64,000 nt of DNA from assembly GCA_035295165.1 (NCBI GenBank), contig DATGJN010000116.1, positions 34,596 through 98,595 on the forward strand, in the 5' to 3' direction. This document shows, piece by piece, positions 34,231 to 44,052 of the stretch (position 1 is the first letter of the stretch; the number at the start of each line of letters is the position of its first letter). A program made the position numbers and the translations under genes. Under the pieces are notes generated by a model. It worked only from the letters and a program-made list of their open reading frames with translations, searched no databases and was not told the DNA's origin. The DNA comes from a bacterium (GTDB lineage Bacteria > Sysuimicrobiota > Sysuimicrobiia > Sysuimicrobiales > Segetimicrobiaceae).

Positions 34231-34889
34231 GCTCCATCGGCCTCGCATCCGTCGAGGAACTCGTCGAGAGCGCTGGCCAGCCGACGCAGCACGCGCCCCA
34301 CTCCCCAGCCACGTCGAGGAGCCGGCGCACGCAAGACACGGCGAGGCCCGCGGGGATGACATTTCGGGCATCGGGCGGGCGAGCTGCAGGGGCGCACCGA
34401 CGAGATCCGACGCGACGTCATCGGATCCGCACCTGGAGCATCGGCAAACGACCGTTGCGCATGCGCCGCGATTCGGCCCGCACGGGAAACTCGACGATAT
34501 GGGCGATCGCTGTTCCACTGGGGCATCGCACCACCCACAGCCATCCCCAAAGGGACGCACACCCACAAAACACTGCGGGACCGGTCGGAGCCGACCGATC
34601 CCGTGGCTATACGGAACTACGCAGTGGAAACGTACGCCGCGGTTTCAGCGTAGAGTGAGGTCTCTGCGAACCTCGGCCTGGTCCACAAGGTGGTCACCCC
34701 CCCGCGGCACCATGACTCACACGCGCGCGTGATTGTCTCGGCGGGTTCGACGGCAACGCCGATTCTCCTGCCGCAAAATGGAACGGCCGGAATGCGAGCG
34801 CCGCACGCAAGGACGCGCCGCAGGAAGTCACCGGCCGCATCCACGAACGACGCGACGCGCGACACTACGGCGTCGGGGAGCGTAACGAC

Positions 34890-35255
34890 ATGCGGAGCCC
34901 GTGGCGAGTTTCTGCGATGCTCGAGACGATTGCCCTGGTCGGAATCGTCCGCCTGGCGGATGCGCAGCGCATTGACGTCGTACTCGTTTCTCTCACCTCG
35001 CCGGTCGGCCCCGGGCACGACGCGACCATCGTCGTGCAGACCGCGCCGGGAGCGCACTGCCTCGTCGGCGTGGCATACAAGTCCGGGCCGAGCCACGCCG
35101 CCGGGCTGGCGCCGAAGAACGCGGACGCCAAAGGGCGCGTGGCCTGGACGTGGCGCGTCGGCTCAGCCACCACGCCGGGCACCTGGCCAGTCACGGTCGT
35201 CTGCGCCGCGGGCGAGCAACAGGGAACGGTGACGGCCTTGCTCGTCGTCAAGTAA
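34890..35255 (+). CDS. Small secreted protein with Ig-like beta domain
   Basis: 121 residues, ATG with GGGGAG eight bases before. A hydrophobic N-terminus ends near RLADAQ. A single beta domain follows (SPVGPGHDATIVVQTAPGAHC..., VAWTWRVGSATTPGTWPVTVVCAA), resembling the short Ig/filamin-like domains at the ends of many secreted proteins in high-GC Terrabacteria, with two Cys that may pair. Probably exported. No enzyme motif. It converges on the membrane diguanylate cyclase with 20 bases between stops. Confidence 0.6.
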   Translation: MRSPWRVSAMLETIALVGIVRLADAQRIDVVLVSLTSPVGPGHDATIVVQTAPGAHCLVGVAYKSGPSHAAGLAPKNADAKGRVAWTWRVGSATTPGTWPVTVVCAAGEQQGTVTALLVVK

Positions 35256-35275
35256 CGCGGCCGCCACGGACCGAT

Positions 35276-36433
35276 CTAGGACGCGCCGCGCTGCAGCGGC
35301 GCCGGTTCGCCCGACCGCGCGCCCCCCGACTCCGGCGTCCGATTGTCCGTCACGACCTCGACCCGGTCGCGGCCTTCGGCCTTGGCTCGGTACAATGCCT
35401 CGTCCGTCCGCTCGACGACACTCGCCGCCGTGTCTCCCAGGCGATACGCGGTCACGCCGAAGCTCGCCGTCACCCGCGCCACCCGCTCCTGGTAGCGGGT
35501 ACTCATCGCCCGGCGCATGCGGTCGGCCACGGCCAGCGCCTGCGACAGCGCGGTCTCGGGCAGCAGCACGAGAAACTCCTCGCCGCCCCACCGGCCGAGC
35601 AGGTCGCCCAAGCGTAGCTGCCGCCGTATCCTCCGGACCGTCTCCTTCAACACGGCGTCGCCGGCCGCGTGCCCGTACGTGTCGTTCAGTTGCTTGAACC
35701 GGTCGAGGTCAAACTGGATGACCGACAGCGGGTGCCCGTAGCGCGCCGCGCGTGCGATCTCCACGTCCAAGGTCTCGGCGAGGTGCCGGCGGTTCGCCAC
35801 GCCGGTCAACTCGTCGAGGTAGGCGAGTTGGGTTAGTTGCTCCGTCAGTTCGTGCGCCTCCGCGAGGTGCGTCTTCACGAAGGCCAGTGCGTACAGCATC
35901 GCAACGACGGTGCCGATATACAGCATGAATCGCTCGAAGTCCAGGAACCCCGCGAGATCGCTGACGTTCGCCCCGCCGCTGAGAAACCGAGCCACCCCCA
36001 CGCCCGCGATGACGGCCGTGATCGCGGCGGTTGTCCACAGGCCCGTGCGCGCGTCGAAGAACAAATACGCGACGATCGCGAGGACGACGAGCCACGCGTA
36101 CCCGGACGCAAGCAGCGCCTGGTGTGCGGCCGCCAGGCTATCGCTGGCCCACAACGCGTCCACGAACTTCGCCCCGGTGAAGAGGGTGAGGAGCACAAAC
36201 GATCCCAACTCGAATCGCACCACCGTCAGGTGATTGCGCCACAGGGCCCACGTCCACGCGATCGCCCACAGCAACAGGATCGGACTGGTGATCCCGCTGG
36301 ACGGCGTCCGGTCGATCCACTCCAGCAAACCGCCCCCCATCCCGGCCAGCATCGCCACCAGGTAGGCCCGGCGCTTCACCACCGAGATCTCCGGAAGTAC
36401 GTGTCGTGGACTCTCTTGATCTCCCATGCTCAT
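35276..36433 (-). CDS. Membrane-bound diguanylate cyclase
   Basis: 385 residues. Six hydrophobic segments occupy about residues 20-187 (for example ITSPILLLWAIAWTWALW and YAWLVVLAIVAYLFF). A short linker and a GGDEF domain from about 203 follow. The catalytic motif is GGEEF (283-287), an active variant, with the inhibition site RLGD at 274-277. LAYLDELTGVANRRHL is the usual domain start. The membrane part likely senses a signal within or outside the membrane and controls c-di-GMP synthesis. No phosphodiesterase gene lies in the window. Confidence 0.9.
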   Translation of the reverse strand: MSMGDQESPRHVLPEISVVKRRAYLVAMLAGMGGGLLEWIDRTPSSGITSPILLLWAIAWTWALWRNHLTVVRFELGSFVLLTLFTGAKFVDALWASDSLAAAHQALLASGYAWLVVLAIVAYLFFDARTGLWTTAAITAVIAGVGVARFLSGGANVSDLAGFLDFERFMLYIGTVVAMLYALAFVKTHLAEAHELTEQLTQLAYLDELTGVANRRHLAETLDVEIARAARYGHPLSVIQFDLDRFKQLNDTYGHAAGDAVLKETVRRIRRQLRLGDLLGRWGGEEFLVLLPETALSQALAVADRMRRAMSTRYQERVARVTASFGVTAYRLGDTAASVVERTDEALYRAKAEGRDRVEVVTDNRTPESGGARSGEPAPLQRGAS

Positions 36434-36680
36434 CTCTCGCGTGTCGAATCGATACCTGGGGGGACTCGTTCGATCTCCGTCCCCCGACCGAGGGACGGCT
36501 CCGACTTACTGTGATGCCCATCATCGTCACGCGTAAGACGCGCGTGCGCCCGCGAGCCGGCCGCCGCCTCCGGTGGGCGAGACGTTTCGGCACAACGATA
36601 GGCGTCATTTGGTTCAAACGATACCGGACAACCCGGCCGCCGCCCAGGCAAGATAAGGGTAGGCACGTTTGGAGGCCAGT

Positions 36681-36878
36681 ATGTACGCACTGCTCGAATG
36701 GTGGGTGCGCGACACCGAGCACTTCATCCTCCGCAGCGACGGCACGATCGCCGAAGAATCCAAGGGAACGTGGACATGCGCGGGGACCATTCCCGAGGGC
36801 CTGAACGTCCTCGGGTACGCCAAGGTCCTCAGCACGCTTCCCGGCGTGCGGGTACGCTGGGCGCCGCTTCCCCGATGA
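36681..36878 (+). CDS. Small protein of 65 residues, unknown
   Basis: The ATG at 36681 follows GGAGG by five bases. The product begins MYALLEWWVRDTEHFILRSD and has a Trp/Tyr-rich, well-mixed composition unlike the noncoding frames around it. No signal peptide or helix. Its role is unknown; it stands between two divergent longer genes. Confidence 0.4.
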   Translation: MYALLEWWVRDTEHFILRSDGTIAEESKGTWTCAGTIPEGLNVLGYAKVLSTLPGVRVRWAPLPR

Positions 36879-37159
36879 TGGGTGCCACGCTCGGGAGCGC
36901 GCTCCTCGCGCGCCGCGACACCCATCGCCGCTCTGGCGATGCGCCCCGCACGACCGCGTCCGGCATCTCGCTCGGATGAACGAGCCATCCCGTCGATCGT
37001 TCGGCGGCGGTAGTGGGGCCGCGCCGTCGGGACGTCTGCCGCGCGGGAGGAACACCCGATCGATCCCGAGTTTCATTCTCCTGACAGTGTGTCGACGCGC
37101 GCTAGCCGGGCTATGCTGCTGATGGTGTCCGGTCAGGACGGAACGGAGGTCTGCCCGGC

Positions 37160-37384
37160 ATGTCGGTTCAGAAATACCGAATCACGATAGAGCTTGAGGC
37201 GGTCTCCCAGACCGACCGCTGCGACATTACCACCGCCATGGTGTCGAACGTCATCAAGGATGCCGTGCGCCTCTACGGTCCGGATCTGCTTGACGCAAAA
37301 GTCGTCAGCATCATGTTGGACGACCACCACCCCAGCGCCACCGCTACCCCGTCCGCGTCTGACCCGATCCACCGAGACCACTAG
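37160..37384 (+). CDS. Small protein of 74 residues, unknown
   Basis: ATG preceded by GGAGG at nine bases. MSVQKYRITIELEAVSQTD then a helix (CDITTAMVSNVIKDAVRLYG) and a strand (DAKVVSIMLDD) suggest a compact beta-alpha-beta fold with a disordered Thr/Ser/Pro tail. Found 125 bases before the EmrB-type pump on the same strand and perhaps co-transcribed with it. Family not recognised. Confidence 0.45.
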   Translation: MSVQKYRITIELEAVSQTDRCDITTAMVSNVIKDAVRLYGPDLLDAKVVSIMLDDHHPSATATPSASDPIHRDH

Positions 37385-37509
37385 GCCGTCACCCTGCTCC
37401 GGCCACACCGCGGAGGGCTCCGGGCCCGCACCGGGAATACTGCATCGGTGACGGACGCTTCGGCCCGAGAGCGTCCGTCGTGTCGCGCAGTCGACGGGGA
37501 GGCAGCCCG

Positions 37510-39093
37510 GTGGCCGCAGTCGCAACGGCCGCAGGCGGCGACCGCCTGGCACATCCCGGAAAGTGGGTAGTCGCCGCCTCGGTCCTCTCGGGGTCGATGA
37601 TGGCATCGATCGACACCAGCGTGGTCACGGTGTCGCTCGCGCACATTCAATCGGCATACGGGGTCACGACGCACGAGGTGGCGTGGATCACGACCTCGTA
37701 CCTCATCACGCTGGTCATCACGATGCCGCTGACCGCGTGGGTGTCGTCGATCCTCGGCCGGAAGCGCATGTTCCTGGCCGCCATCAGCATCTTCACCGGC
37801 GCGTCGCTGATGTGCGGCCTCTCCCGGACGTTGGGCGCCCTGATCACGTTCCGGGTGCTGCAGGGGCTCGGCGGGGGTGCGCTTCAACCTACGGCCCAGG
37901 CGATCATGCGCGAGACGTTCCCCGTGGAAGAACAGGGACAGGCAATGGCCTTCTACGGCATGATCGTGCTGTTGGGGCCGGCGGTGGGACCGACCCTCGG
38001 CGGATGGATCACCGAAACGCTCTCCTGGCCGTGGATCTTCTTCGTGAACATCCCGGTGGGCATCGCGGGCCTCCTCCTCGGCACCCAGTTCATCGTCGAC
38101 CCTCCGTACATGCGCGGGCGCGGGCTCCGGAAGTTGGACGGGGTCGGGATCGGCCTCATGGCAATCGGGCTGGCGGCGATGCAGATCGTCCTCGAGCAGG
38201 GAGAACAGAACGGGTGGTTTCAGAGCGGGTTCATCGTGGCGCTGTCGGCGGTCGCGGTCGTGGCCCTCACCGCGTTTATCCTGTGGGAGCTGCGCGTCCC
38301 CGAGCCGGCGGTCAACCTTCGGATTCTTCGAAACGTGTCGTTTGCCGCCGGCACGTTCATCGGCGGGATCGTGAGCCTGACGAGATTCGGGAGCCTGATC
38401 CTCCTCCCGTTGTTCCTGCAGAACGTCCTCGGCTATAGCCCGACGCGATCCGGCCTGACCGTGATGCCGCGGGCGCTCACGATGGTACTCGCGATGCCCA
38501 TCCTGGGGGCGCTCTACAATTCGGTCGGCGTCTACGTGATGCTCACGATCGGCATCGTCCTCAGCGCGGTCTCGTGCTTCGAGATGGCCTTCTTCAACCT
38601 CGGCAGCGGCTCGGCGCAGCTGCTGTTGCCGCAGTTCATCCAGGGCCTTGGCTCGGCGTTCGTGTTTGTTTCGCTCACGACGACGTCGCTGTCGACGATC
38701 CCCCGCGCACAGATGCAGAGCGCCACGGGGATGAACAGCTTGCTGCGCCAGCTCGGCAGCAGTTTCGGCACGGCGATCGCGATCACGCTCGTGGATCACC
38801 GGACCACGACCGCGAGCGTGAACCTCGTCCGCTACGCGTCGATCTCCAATCCCATCTTCATGCGGTGGTGGACCGCCTACCAGACGGCGTTCCTGCACCG
38901 CGGGAGCGACCCCACGACCGCGCACTGGCGGGCGCTGATGGCGCTGGAGCGTCTCATCGCTCAGCAGGCCTCCGTTGTCGGTTACGGATACGCGTTTGGG
39001 GTCTTGGGCTGGATCTCCCTGCTCTGCCTGCCGCTTGTCCTATTCCTGCGCCGCGGGAACGCCCCGGACCGGAACCCCGCGTCGGGCGGGTGA
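37510..39093 (+). CDS. EmrB/QacA-type (DHA2) multidrug exporter
   Basis: 527 residues, about 14 helices. MMASIDTSVVTVSLAHIQSAYG matches the helix-1 signature D-x-T-V-V-x-V; SSILGRKRMF is the loop 2-3 motif; RVLQGLGGGALQPTAQAIMRE is the helix 4-5 hallmark, with GPAVGPTLGGWI as the antiporter motif. The start is the GTG at 37510 because GGGGAGG stands seven bases before; a GTG ten codons earlier is the other choice. It should export lipophilic compounds in exchange for protons. No EmrA-type adaptor gene is nearby. Confidence 0.92.
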   Translation: MAAVATAAGGDRLAHPGKWVVAASVLSGSMMASIDTSVVTVSLAHIQSAYGVTTHEVAWITTSYLITLVITMPLTAWVSSILGRKRMFLAAISIFTGASLMCGLSRTLGALITFRVLQGLGGGALQPTAQAIMRETFPVEEQGQAMAFYGMIVLLGPAVGPTLGGWITETLSWPWIFFVNIPVGIAGLLLGTQFIVDPPYMRGRGLRKLDGVGIGLMAIGLAAMQIVLEQGEQNGWFQSGFIVALSAVAVVALTAFILWELRVPEPAVNLRILRNVSFAAGTFIGGIVSLTRFGSLILLPLFLQNVLGYSPTRSGLTVMPRALTMVLAMPILGALYNSVGVYVMLTIGIVLSAVSCFEMAFFNLGSGSAQLLLPQFIQGLGSAFVFVSLTTTSLSTIPRAQMQSATGMNSLLRQLGSSFGTAIAITLVDHRTTTASVNLVRYASISNPIFMRWWTAYQTAFLHRGSDPTTAHWRALMALERLIAQQASVVGYGYAFGVLGWISLLCLPLVLFLRRGNAPDRNPASGG

Positions 39094-39216
39094 CCCCACG
39101 GCGCGCTGCGCGCCCCGCTCCAGACCCGAGGAACATCTCCACGCCCGCGAGAATTGTACGGCGGCGCGCGCACGGGTGACGCGGTGGAACGCTGGTTGCG
39201 TCACCGGGGAGGGGCG

Positions 39217-40311
39217 ATGCGCGGGGCATTGATCGTTGCCGTGATCTGTCTTGTCGCCGGATCGCCGGTGTTGGCCCAGTCCACGCCGGCCGCCGACCTG
39301 CTGCGAGGAATCACCGCGGAGATCCACGTCGAGAACGCAAGCCGGGGGCAGCAAGGACTCTGCCAGGGCTTCGTCGCCGGCGTGAGCGACAACGCCGCGT
39401 ACGTGGTCACCGCGAAGCACTGCATCGACGATCTCGCCTCGACGCCCATTTCGTCCGCGACGTCGATGGACCAGCTGGGTGTCACCATTCAGGTGGCGTA
39501 CGCAAATGGCACGGACGGCGACGTCGAACGGCTCGCGGGGGCGGACACATCGGACGTCGTCGTCCTGCTCGTCTCGTACACGGACGTCCCGACGGCCTTT
39601 GCGGATTGCGCGGCGTGCCAAGTCTACCGCAGCTTCGGGCGCGACCAGCGGATCCCCGTCCTCTCGATGTTGTCCGCGGGCGGCGGCCCTCCCGTCGTGT
39701 CCTCCGGGATCGTCTTCTCCGATGAGTCCGGGGAGTACACGGTGGTCCTGCCGACCTCGCCGGGCACCAGCGGCTCCGCGGTGATCGATCTCGAAGGCAA
39801 CCTGGTCGGCATCGTGGTGAGCGTCGCCACGGTGCGCGGCGCCACCGCGGGATTCACCGCCGGCATCGTCCCCGGCGGCGCGATCGAGGACCTCCTCCGA
39901 TCTGTGATCTCTCGCTTCGGCGGGACAACCGCGCCGCCAACCAACGCCGCCCCTCCCACACCACCGGCACTGGCTCCCGGCGCGGCGCGGACGTGGTCCG
40001 GCGAGTGGACGAGCCAGCAGGGAGCCGAGCGCGGGTCCATCACCGCGTCGCTGTCTCAGCGGGGACCGACCGTGCTCGGAACCGCGATGCTGACGGGCAC
40101 GGCCTGCTACCCTGCGCTGCAACTCCTCGGATCGTCCGGAGGGGACACGGGCGCCAGCACGTACTCGCTCACCGGGTACAGCGACGGCGTCGCGCGCATC
40201 AGCTTTTCGTTAAGGGTGACCGGAAACGACGTGTCGGGGACGTACGTGGCACTGCAGTCCGGCACTCCCTGTGACGGCGATCGCGGTTCGGTCTCCGGAA
40301 CCGTCCAATAG
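39217..40311 (+). CDS. Secreted trypsin-like serine protease with C-terminal beta domain
   Basis: 364 residues; the ATG at 39217 follows GGGGAGGGG. A signal peptide (1-21, ending VLAQ) precedes an S1-type domain. The triad is H68 (VVTAKHCID), D113 (DTSDVVVLLV) and S185 (PGTSGSAVID). A Pro/Thr linker near 250-265 leads to a beta-sandwich tail (WSGEWTSQQGAERGSI...), possibly a binding domain. With the triad intact it should be active, unlike the pseudoprotease at 60166-61713. A stress or nutrient protease acting outside the cell. Confidence 0.82.
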   Translation: MRGALIVAVICLVAGSPVLAQSTPAADLLRGITAEIHVENASRGQQGLCQGFVAGVSDNAAYVVTAKHCIDDLASTPISSATSMDQLGVTIQVAYANGTDGDVERLAGADTSDVVVLLVSYTDVPTAFADCAACQVYRSFGRDQRIPVLSMLSAGGGPPVVSSGIVFSDESGEYTVVLPTSPGTSGSAVIDLEGNLVGIVVSVATVRGATAGFTAGIVPGGAIEDLLRSVISRFGGTTAPPTNAAPPTPPALAPGAARTWSGEWTSQQGAERGSITASLSQRGPTVLGTAMLTGTACYPALQLLGSSGGDTGASTYSLTGYSDGVARISFSLRVTGNDVSGTYVALQSGTPCDGDRGSVSGTVQ

Positions 40312-40350
40312 GCCGCCGATGACGCGCGCGGCCGTTCGGATACCGATGGC

Positions 40351-40785
40351 CTAGTGGACCGGCAACACGATATAGGTCCCGGCCGGGAGCGCGCTCTGCA
40401 GCAAGCCGGTCAACACGAGCACCGGGTTCTGCCCAGGCACCGGAACCGACGGAACCAGGACCTGCGGGCCGTACAGCGTCACGCCCGGCAGCGACGGCGT
40501 CGTGGTGCCGACCTGGACCACGTACGCACCGGTTTGGGGATTTGCGGCGAGCAGCATGACGGGCGGGAGCGCGGACGCGCCCGGAGCGCTCCCGGTCGTG
40601 CTCGGAATCGTCCCGACGGGAACCGGGCCGGCGACCAACGGCACGGGTGGCCCTGCGAGGGATCCGGTCGGCGGAGTAAAGACCACAAACGTGGTGGGCC
40701 CATCGGCCCGAGCCGGTGACGCCGGCAGCAGCGTCGCGGCGCCGGCGAGCGCCGCCACGATCAACACGCCAAGCATCCGACGCAT
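40351..40785 (-). CDS. Secreted Pro/Val-rich protein, 144 residues
   Basis: From the ATG at 40785 (GAGG close before) a signal peptide MRRMLGVLIVAALAGAATLL ends near SPARA-D. The mature part is a low-complexity run of Pro, Val, Gly, Thr and Leu in beta-like pairs (VPLVAGPVPVGTIPS, VLVPSVPVPGQNPVLVLTGLL) and no charged residues to speak of. It may be a surface or matrix protein. An AT patch at 40851-40856 gives TATAGT on its strand as a possible -10. It converges on the serine protease gene. Confidence 0.6.
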   Translation of the reverse strand: MRRMLGVLIVAALAGAATLLPASPARADGPTTFVVFTPPTGSLAGPPVPLVAGPVPVGTIPSTTGSAPGASALPPVMLLAANPQTGAYVVQVGTTTPSLPGVTLYGPQVLVPSVPVPGQNPVLVLTGLLQSALPAGTYIVLPVH

Positions 40786-41061
40786 CGTCCTCACCCCGAT
40801 ACGGACACCGCGTATGCGCGCCGGCACGCGCGGCTCCGAGGTTCCGATCCACTATAAAAGTACAACAACATCGTCACTCTCGTGTCACGAGCCGGCGCCG
40901 CGTCGACGGCCCCTGAGGGAGACCCGTGGCCATCGGCGGCGTCAGCGCGGTGACGGCGGCGTGCGGGTCACCCCCTCGCCGCCCGGTCATCCGATCGGCG
41001 CGAAGGGAGGCTTCGATCCCGGGATGAACGGTAGCACGAGGCGCTCCCGCAGGAGGTACAT

Positions 41062-41811
41062 GTGCCGCGATTGAGCCCGGGGCGCGCGCCCGCGGACACA
41101 ACGCGCGCACGCGCCCCCGCCGCACGGCGACGCGACGTCGCGCGGGTCGATCGGGCGCTCGAGGCCCGCTACGGCCGGATTCGCCGGCGGGACCGGCGCG
41201 ATGCGCTCGGCACGCTGATCGCCACGATCATCTCGCAACACACGAGCGACACGAACACGCGTCGCGCGTTCGCCCGCCTGCGCGCGCAGTTCCCGACGTG
41301 GACGGCCGTGTGCACCGCTCCGCTGCGGGCCGTGATCGATGCGATCCGCCCGGCGGGCCTGAGCGCCCGCAAGGCGCCGAGGATCCAGGCGGTGCTCCGG
41401 CGCCTCGCGGAGGAACGGGGCACGCTGTCCCTGGCGTTCCTGCGCCGCTGGCCCGCCGCGCGGGCCAAGGCGTGGCTGCTAAGTCTCGACGGCGTTGGGC
41501 CCAAGACGGCGGCGATCGTCCTGGTCTTCGGGCTGGGGAAACCGTCGTTCGCCGTCGACACGCACGTCTACCGCATCGGGACGCGCATCGGCCTAATCCC
41601 CGCCAGATTGTCCGCGGAACAGGCGCACGACTGGATGGACGCGCTGGTCCGGCCCGCGCGCCGCGGCCCGTTCCACCTCCTCCTGATCCGCCATGGACGC
41701 GAGGTCTGCACGGCACGGGCGCCGCGCTGCGAACTCTGCCCGGTACGGAGGTGGTGCGCCTACTACGCCACGCGGCACCGCGCCAGGATCGCACGCGGAG
41801 AACGGACGTGA
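41062..41811 (+). CDS. Endonuclease III-like base-excision DNA glycosylase
   Basis: 249 residues starting with GTG after GGAGG. The helix-hairpin-helix LLSLDGVGPKTAAIVL contains K148, the Schiff-base lysine of bifunctional glycosylases. D166 (FAVDTHVYR) is the catalytic Asp. The four cysteines C216, C223, C226 and C232 have the canonical C-x6-C-x2-C-x5-C spacing for a 4Fe-4S cluster. A basic N-terminal tail of 20-25 residues is extra. It removes oxidised pyrimidines or related lesions. Shorter relatives act as UV or A/G-specific enzymes; the exact lesion is not decided. Confidence 0.9.
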   Translation: MPRLSPGRAPADTTRARAPAARRRDVARVDRALEARYGRIRRRDRRDALGTLIATIISQHTSDTNTRRAFARLRAQFPTWTAVCTAPLRAVIDAIRPAGLSARKAPRIQAVLRRLAEERGTLSLAFLRRWPAARAKAWLLSLDGVGPKTAAIVLVFGLGKPSFAVDTHVYRIGTRIGLIPARLSAEQAHDWMDALVRPARRGPFHLLLIRHGREVCTARAPRCELCPVRRWCAYYATRHRARIARGERT

Positions 41812-41874
41812 ACGCCGCAGCGGCCGGAACCGTGCCGGGGCCGGCCCTGTAGGAGTCGTCACGGAGGCACACCC

Positions 41875-43437
41875 ATGAAATGGTTTACTCGGCATGGCGC
41901 GGTCGTCTGGATCCTGGTGGCCCAGGTCGCCCTGGCACCGATTCTGACGGGAGAGCCCGCCGGCGGCACCGCGCCTGCCGCGGCCCCAGCGGCGCTCGTC
42001 ACGGCGACGGCTGGGCCCCACCTCTCGGTCACGGCGCATTCCATCACCATCGGGGGAACGGCGCTCCGATACACGGCGACCGCCGGCGACGAGCAGATCA
42101 CGAACGACGCCGGCAACATCCAGGCCGACATGTTCTTCGTCGCCTATGTCAGGCAGAACGTGCCTGACCGGGGCAAGCGTCCGATCATGTTCGTGTTCAA
42201 CGGAGGCCCGGGCGCGGCATCCGTCGTGCTCCACCTCGACGCGGTTGGGCCAAAGCGGGTGCGGTTGGCCGACAGCGGCGCACCGCTGCCGCCTCCGCCT
42301 CATTGGGTGGAGAACCCGTCGACGTGGCTCGGCTTCACCGATCTCGTGTTCATCGACGCCGTGGGAACGGGGTTCAGCAGCGCGGCGCCCGACGTACCGG
42401 CCAGCACGTTCTACCAAGTGGCCGGCGATGCCCGGTCGTTCGCGGAGTTCATCCGCCTCTACCTCGCGGCCAACCACCGAGAAGCCTCGCCCAAGTTCAT
42501 CGCCGGCGAAAGCTACGGGGGAACCCGGGCCGTCATCCTGGCCCGCCTGCTTGGGAGCGACTTCGGCGTCACGCTCAACGGGATCATTCTCATCTCCCCG
42601 GTGATCGACTTCGAAACCCTCAACACGCAGTTCCGCGACCCGGGCCGCAGCACGGCGCTCGCGTACGCGTTGGATGTCCCCACCTACACGGCGACGGCCT
42701 GGTATCACAAGAAGCTCAGTACGGCCCTTCAGGCCAACCTCCAGGGGGTGATGCGCGAGGTCGAGCAGTGGACGATCACCGAGTATCTGCCCGCGCTGAT
42801 CCAGGGCGACGCCTTGGCCGAGGAGGCCCAGGGGCGAATCACCAGAACGCTGTCCCGGTACACGGGGGTGTCAGAAGACGTCATCCGGGCGAACCACCTG
42901 CGGTTGTTGCCAAGCGTGTTCAGGCGGGAACTGCTGCAGGACCAGCACCTCCAGGTCAGTGCGTTGGACGGTCGGATCGCCTTCGATCCGCGCGCCGGGT
43001 CTCAATTCACGACCGACGCGATCGTGTCGCCCCTCGGCCCCGTGTTCAACGACTATGCGAAACGCGAACTCGACTATCACACCGACCTGACGTACGAGGC
43101 GCTCTCGAGCCGGGTCGGCCGAGAGTGGAATTGGGGCCCGGGCGGGGCCACGGGCTTCCTCAACGTGACCGACGACCTGCGCCAGGCGTTGCAACGAAAC
43201 GGCGCCCTGAAGGTTCTGATCGCGCGCGGCGTCTACGATCTCACCGTCCCGTACTACGGGACCGACTACGCGTTAAACCAACTCCAACTCGGGGCGGCCC
43301 TGCGCGGCAACATCACCCGCACCTACTATGGAAGCGGTCACATGGTCTACACGTCCCAATCCGAGATGGAAAAGCTTGCGACCGACGTCTCCGCGTTTGT
43401 GGCGGACGCCATGGCCGCGGGGCACGCGCGGCCATAG
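41875..43437 (+). CDS. Secreted S10-family serine carboxypeptidase
   Basis: 520 residues; signal peptide about 1-27. MFVFNGGPGAASV is the oxyanion region. The triad is S213 (GESYGG), D455 (GVYDLTVPY) and H489 (GSGHMVY), and VFIDAVGTGFS is the usual S10 block. It removes C-terminal residues from peptides outside the cell. It follows the glycosylase by 63 bases. The peptide-type ABC importer on the same strand at 44290-47777 could take up its products, though a divergent gene lies between. Confidence 0.92.
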   Translation: MKWFTRHGAVVWILVAQVALAPILTGEPAGGTAPAAAPAALVTATAGPHLSVTAHSITIGGTALRYTATAGDEQITNDAGNIQADMFFVAYVRQNVPDRGKRPIMFVFNGGPGAASVVLHLDAVGPKRVRLADSGAPLPPPPHWVENPSTWLGFTDLVFIDAVGTGFSSAAPDVPASTFYQVAGDARSFAEFIRLYLAANHREASPKFIAGESYGGTRAVILARLLGSDFGVTLNGIILISPVIDFETLNTQFRDPGRSTALAYALDVPTYTATAWYHKKLSTALQANLQGVMREVEQWTITEYLPALIQGDALAEEAQGRITRTLSRYTGVSEDVIRANHLRLLPSVFRRELLQDQHLQVSALDGRIAFDPRAGSQFTTDAIVSPLGPVFNDYAKRELDYHTDLTYEALSSRVGREWNWGPGGATGFLNVTDDLRQALQRNGALKVLIARGVYDLTVPYYGTDYALNQLQLGAALRGNITRTYYGSGHMVYTSQSEMEKLATDVSAFVADAMAAGHARP

Positions 43438-43451
43438 ACGCCGGCGCGGCA

Positions 43452-43488
43452 CGAAGCCCCCCGAGCGGCGCACGCGCGGAGGGCTTCG
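43452..43488. terminator. Terminator-like hairpin between convergent genes
   Basis: CGAAGCCCCCCG (43452-43463) pairs with CGGAGGGCTTCG (43477-43488) with one mismatch in 12 and a 13-base loop, just after the carboxypeptidase stop and before the stop of the opposite gene. No T-run. Confidence 0.55.
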
Positions 43489-43530
43489 CGGACGACCGTC
43501 GCCCCCGTCCTCGCGGCGGGGCTGACGCGG

Positions 43531-44052
43531 CTAGAATTTGAACGTCGGCGGGATCGACGGCAGCCCCGGGATCGGCCCCTGAGATGGGGTCTGTTCCGGG
43601 AACCCCGGAATCTGCGGACCCTGGTACGGCTGCATAAAGAAGAACTCCGGATTCCCACCGTTTGGCGGCATCGGCCCCGGGTTCAGCTGATACAGGCGCC
43701 CCTGGTAGAGGAACAGCACTTTGCCGGGGCAGTCCTGCCCCCCGCCCCCGGCCGAGGGTTGCTGCGATCCGGGAGTGTTCCCGCCGGCGCCCGGAGACGG
43801 CTGCCCGGGCCCGATGCTATCGCCGTTGCGCGGGTTCGGAATGGGCACGAACTCTCGCGGGGTCGTAAACGGGGACTGAGCCGGCACCTGATTCTGCACG
43901 GAACGCACGGTGAGAATCATCGTCTGGTCGCCCCGGACGCCCGCGCCAGCGCTCCTTCCGCGGATCGCCGCGAGGGCTCCGAGCACGACTGCGCTCGAGA
44001 GCGCCCCGATCAGAATCCCCATCGTCAGTATCCGGAGCGACCGACGGTCCAT
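43531..44052 (-). CDS. Membrane-anchored Pro/Gly-rich protein, 173 residues
   Basis: From the ATG at 44052 (GGGGG upstream) a short basic tail and one helix, ILTMGILIGALSSAVVLGAL, act as signal anchor. The outer part is Pro/Gly/Gln-rich (PGQPSPGAGGNTPGSQQPS) with a conserved-looking VLFLYQGRLYQLNPG segment and single Cys. The end is again Pro/Gly-rich. Probably displayed outside the membrane and disordered. No family recognised. It is divergent from the ABC binding-protein gene. Confidence 0.55.
   Translation of the reverse strand: MDRRSLRILTMGILIGALSSAVVLGALAAIRGRSAGAGVRGDQTMILTVRSVQNQVPAQSPFTTPREFVPIPNPRNGDSIGPGQPSPGAGGNTPGSQQPSAGGGGQDCPGKVLFLYQGRLYQLNPGPMPPNGGNPEFFFMQPYQGPQIPGFPEQTPSQGPIPGLPSIPPTFKF

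Larger units (their letters stand above)
34145..34889. other. Long region without a supported gene upstream of the PQQ dehydrogenase
   Basis: These 745 bases hold tandem 13-bp repeats and an 11-bp hairpin (listed separately) next to the dehydrogenase start. The rest has several overlapping frames of 120-150 codons on both strands, but each is Arg/Ser/Pro-rich with no recognisable domain or good start. The minus frame ending near 34179 has a protein-like C-terminus (LASALDEFLDGCEADGAFVPVC), so a decayed gene cannot be excluded. Confidence 0.4.

Noticed and set aside
34179..34568. Possible 129-codon minus gene upstream of the PQQ dehydrogenase
   Set aside because: Its end looks protein-like, but it overlaps the hairpin and tandem repeats, lacks a good start site and has no recognisable domain.
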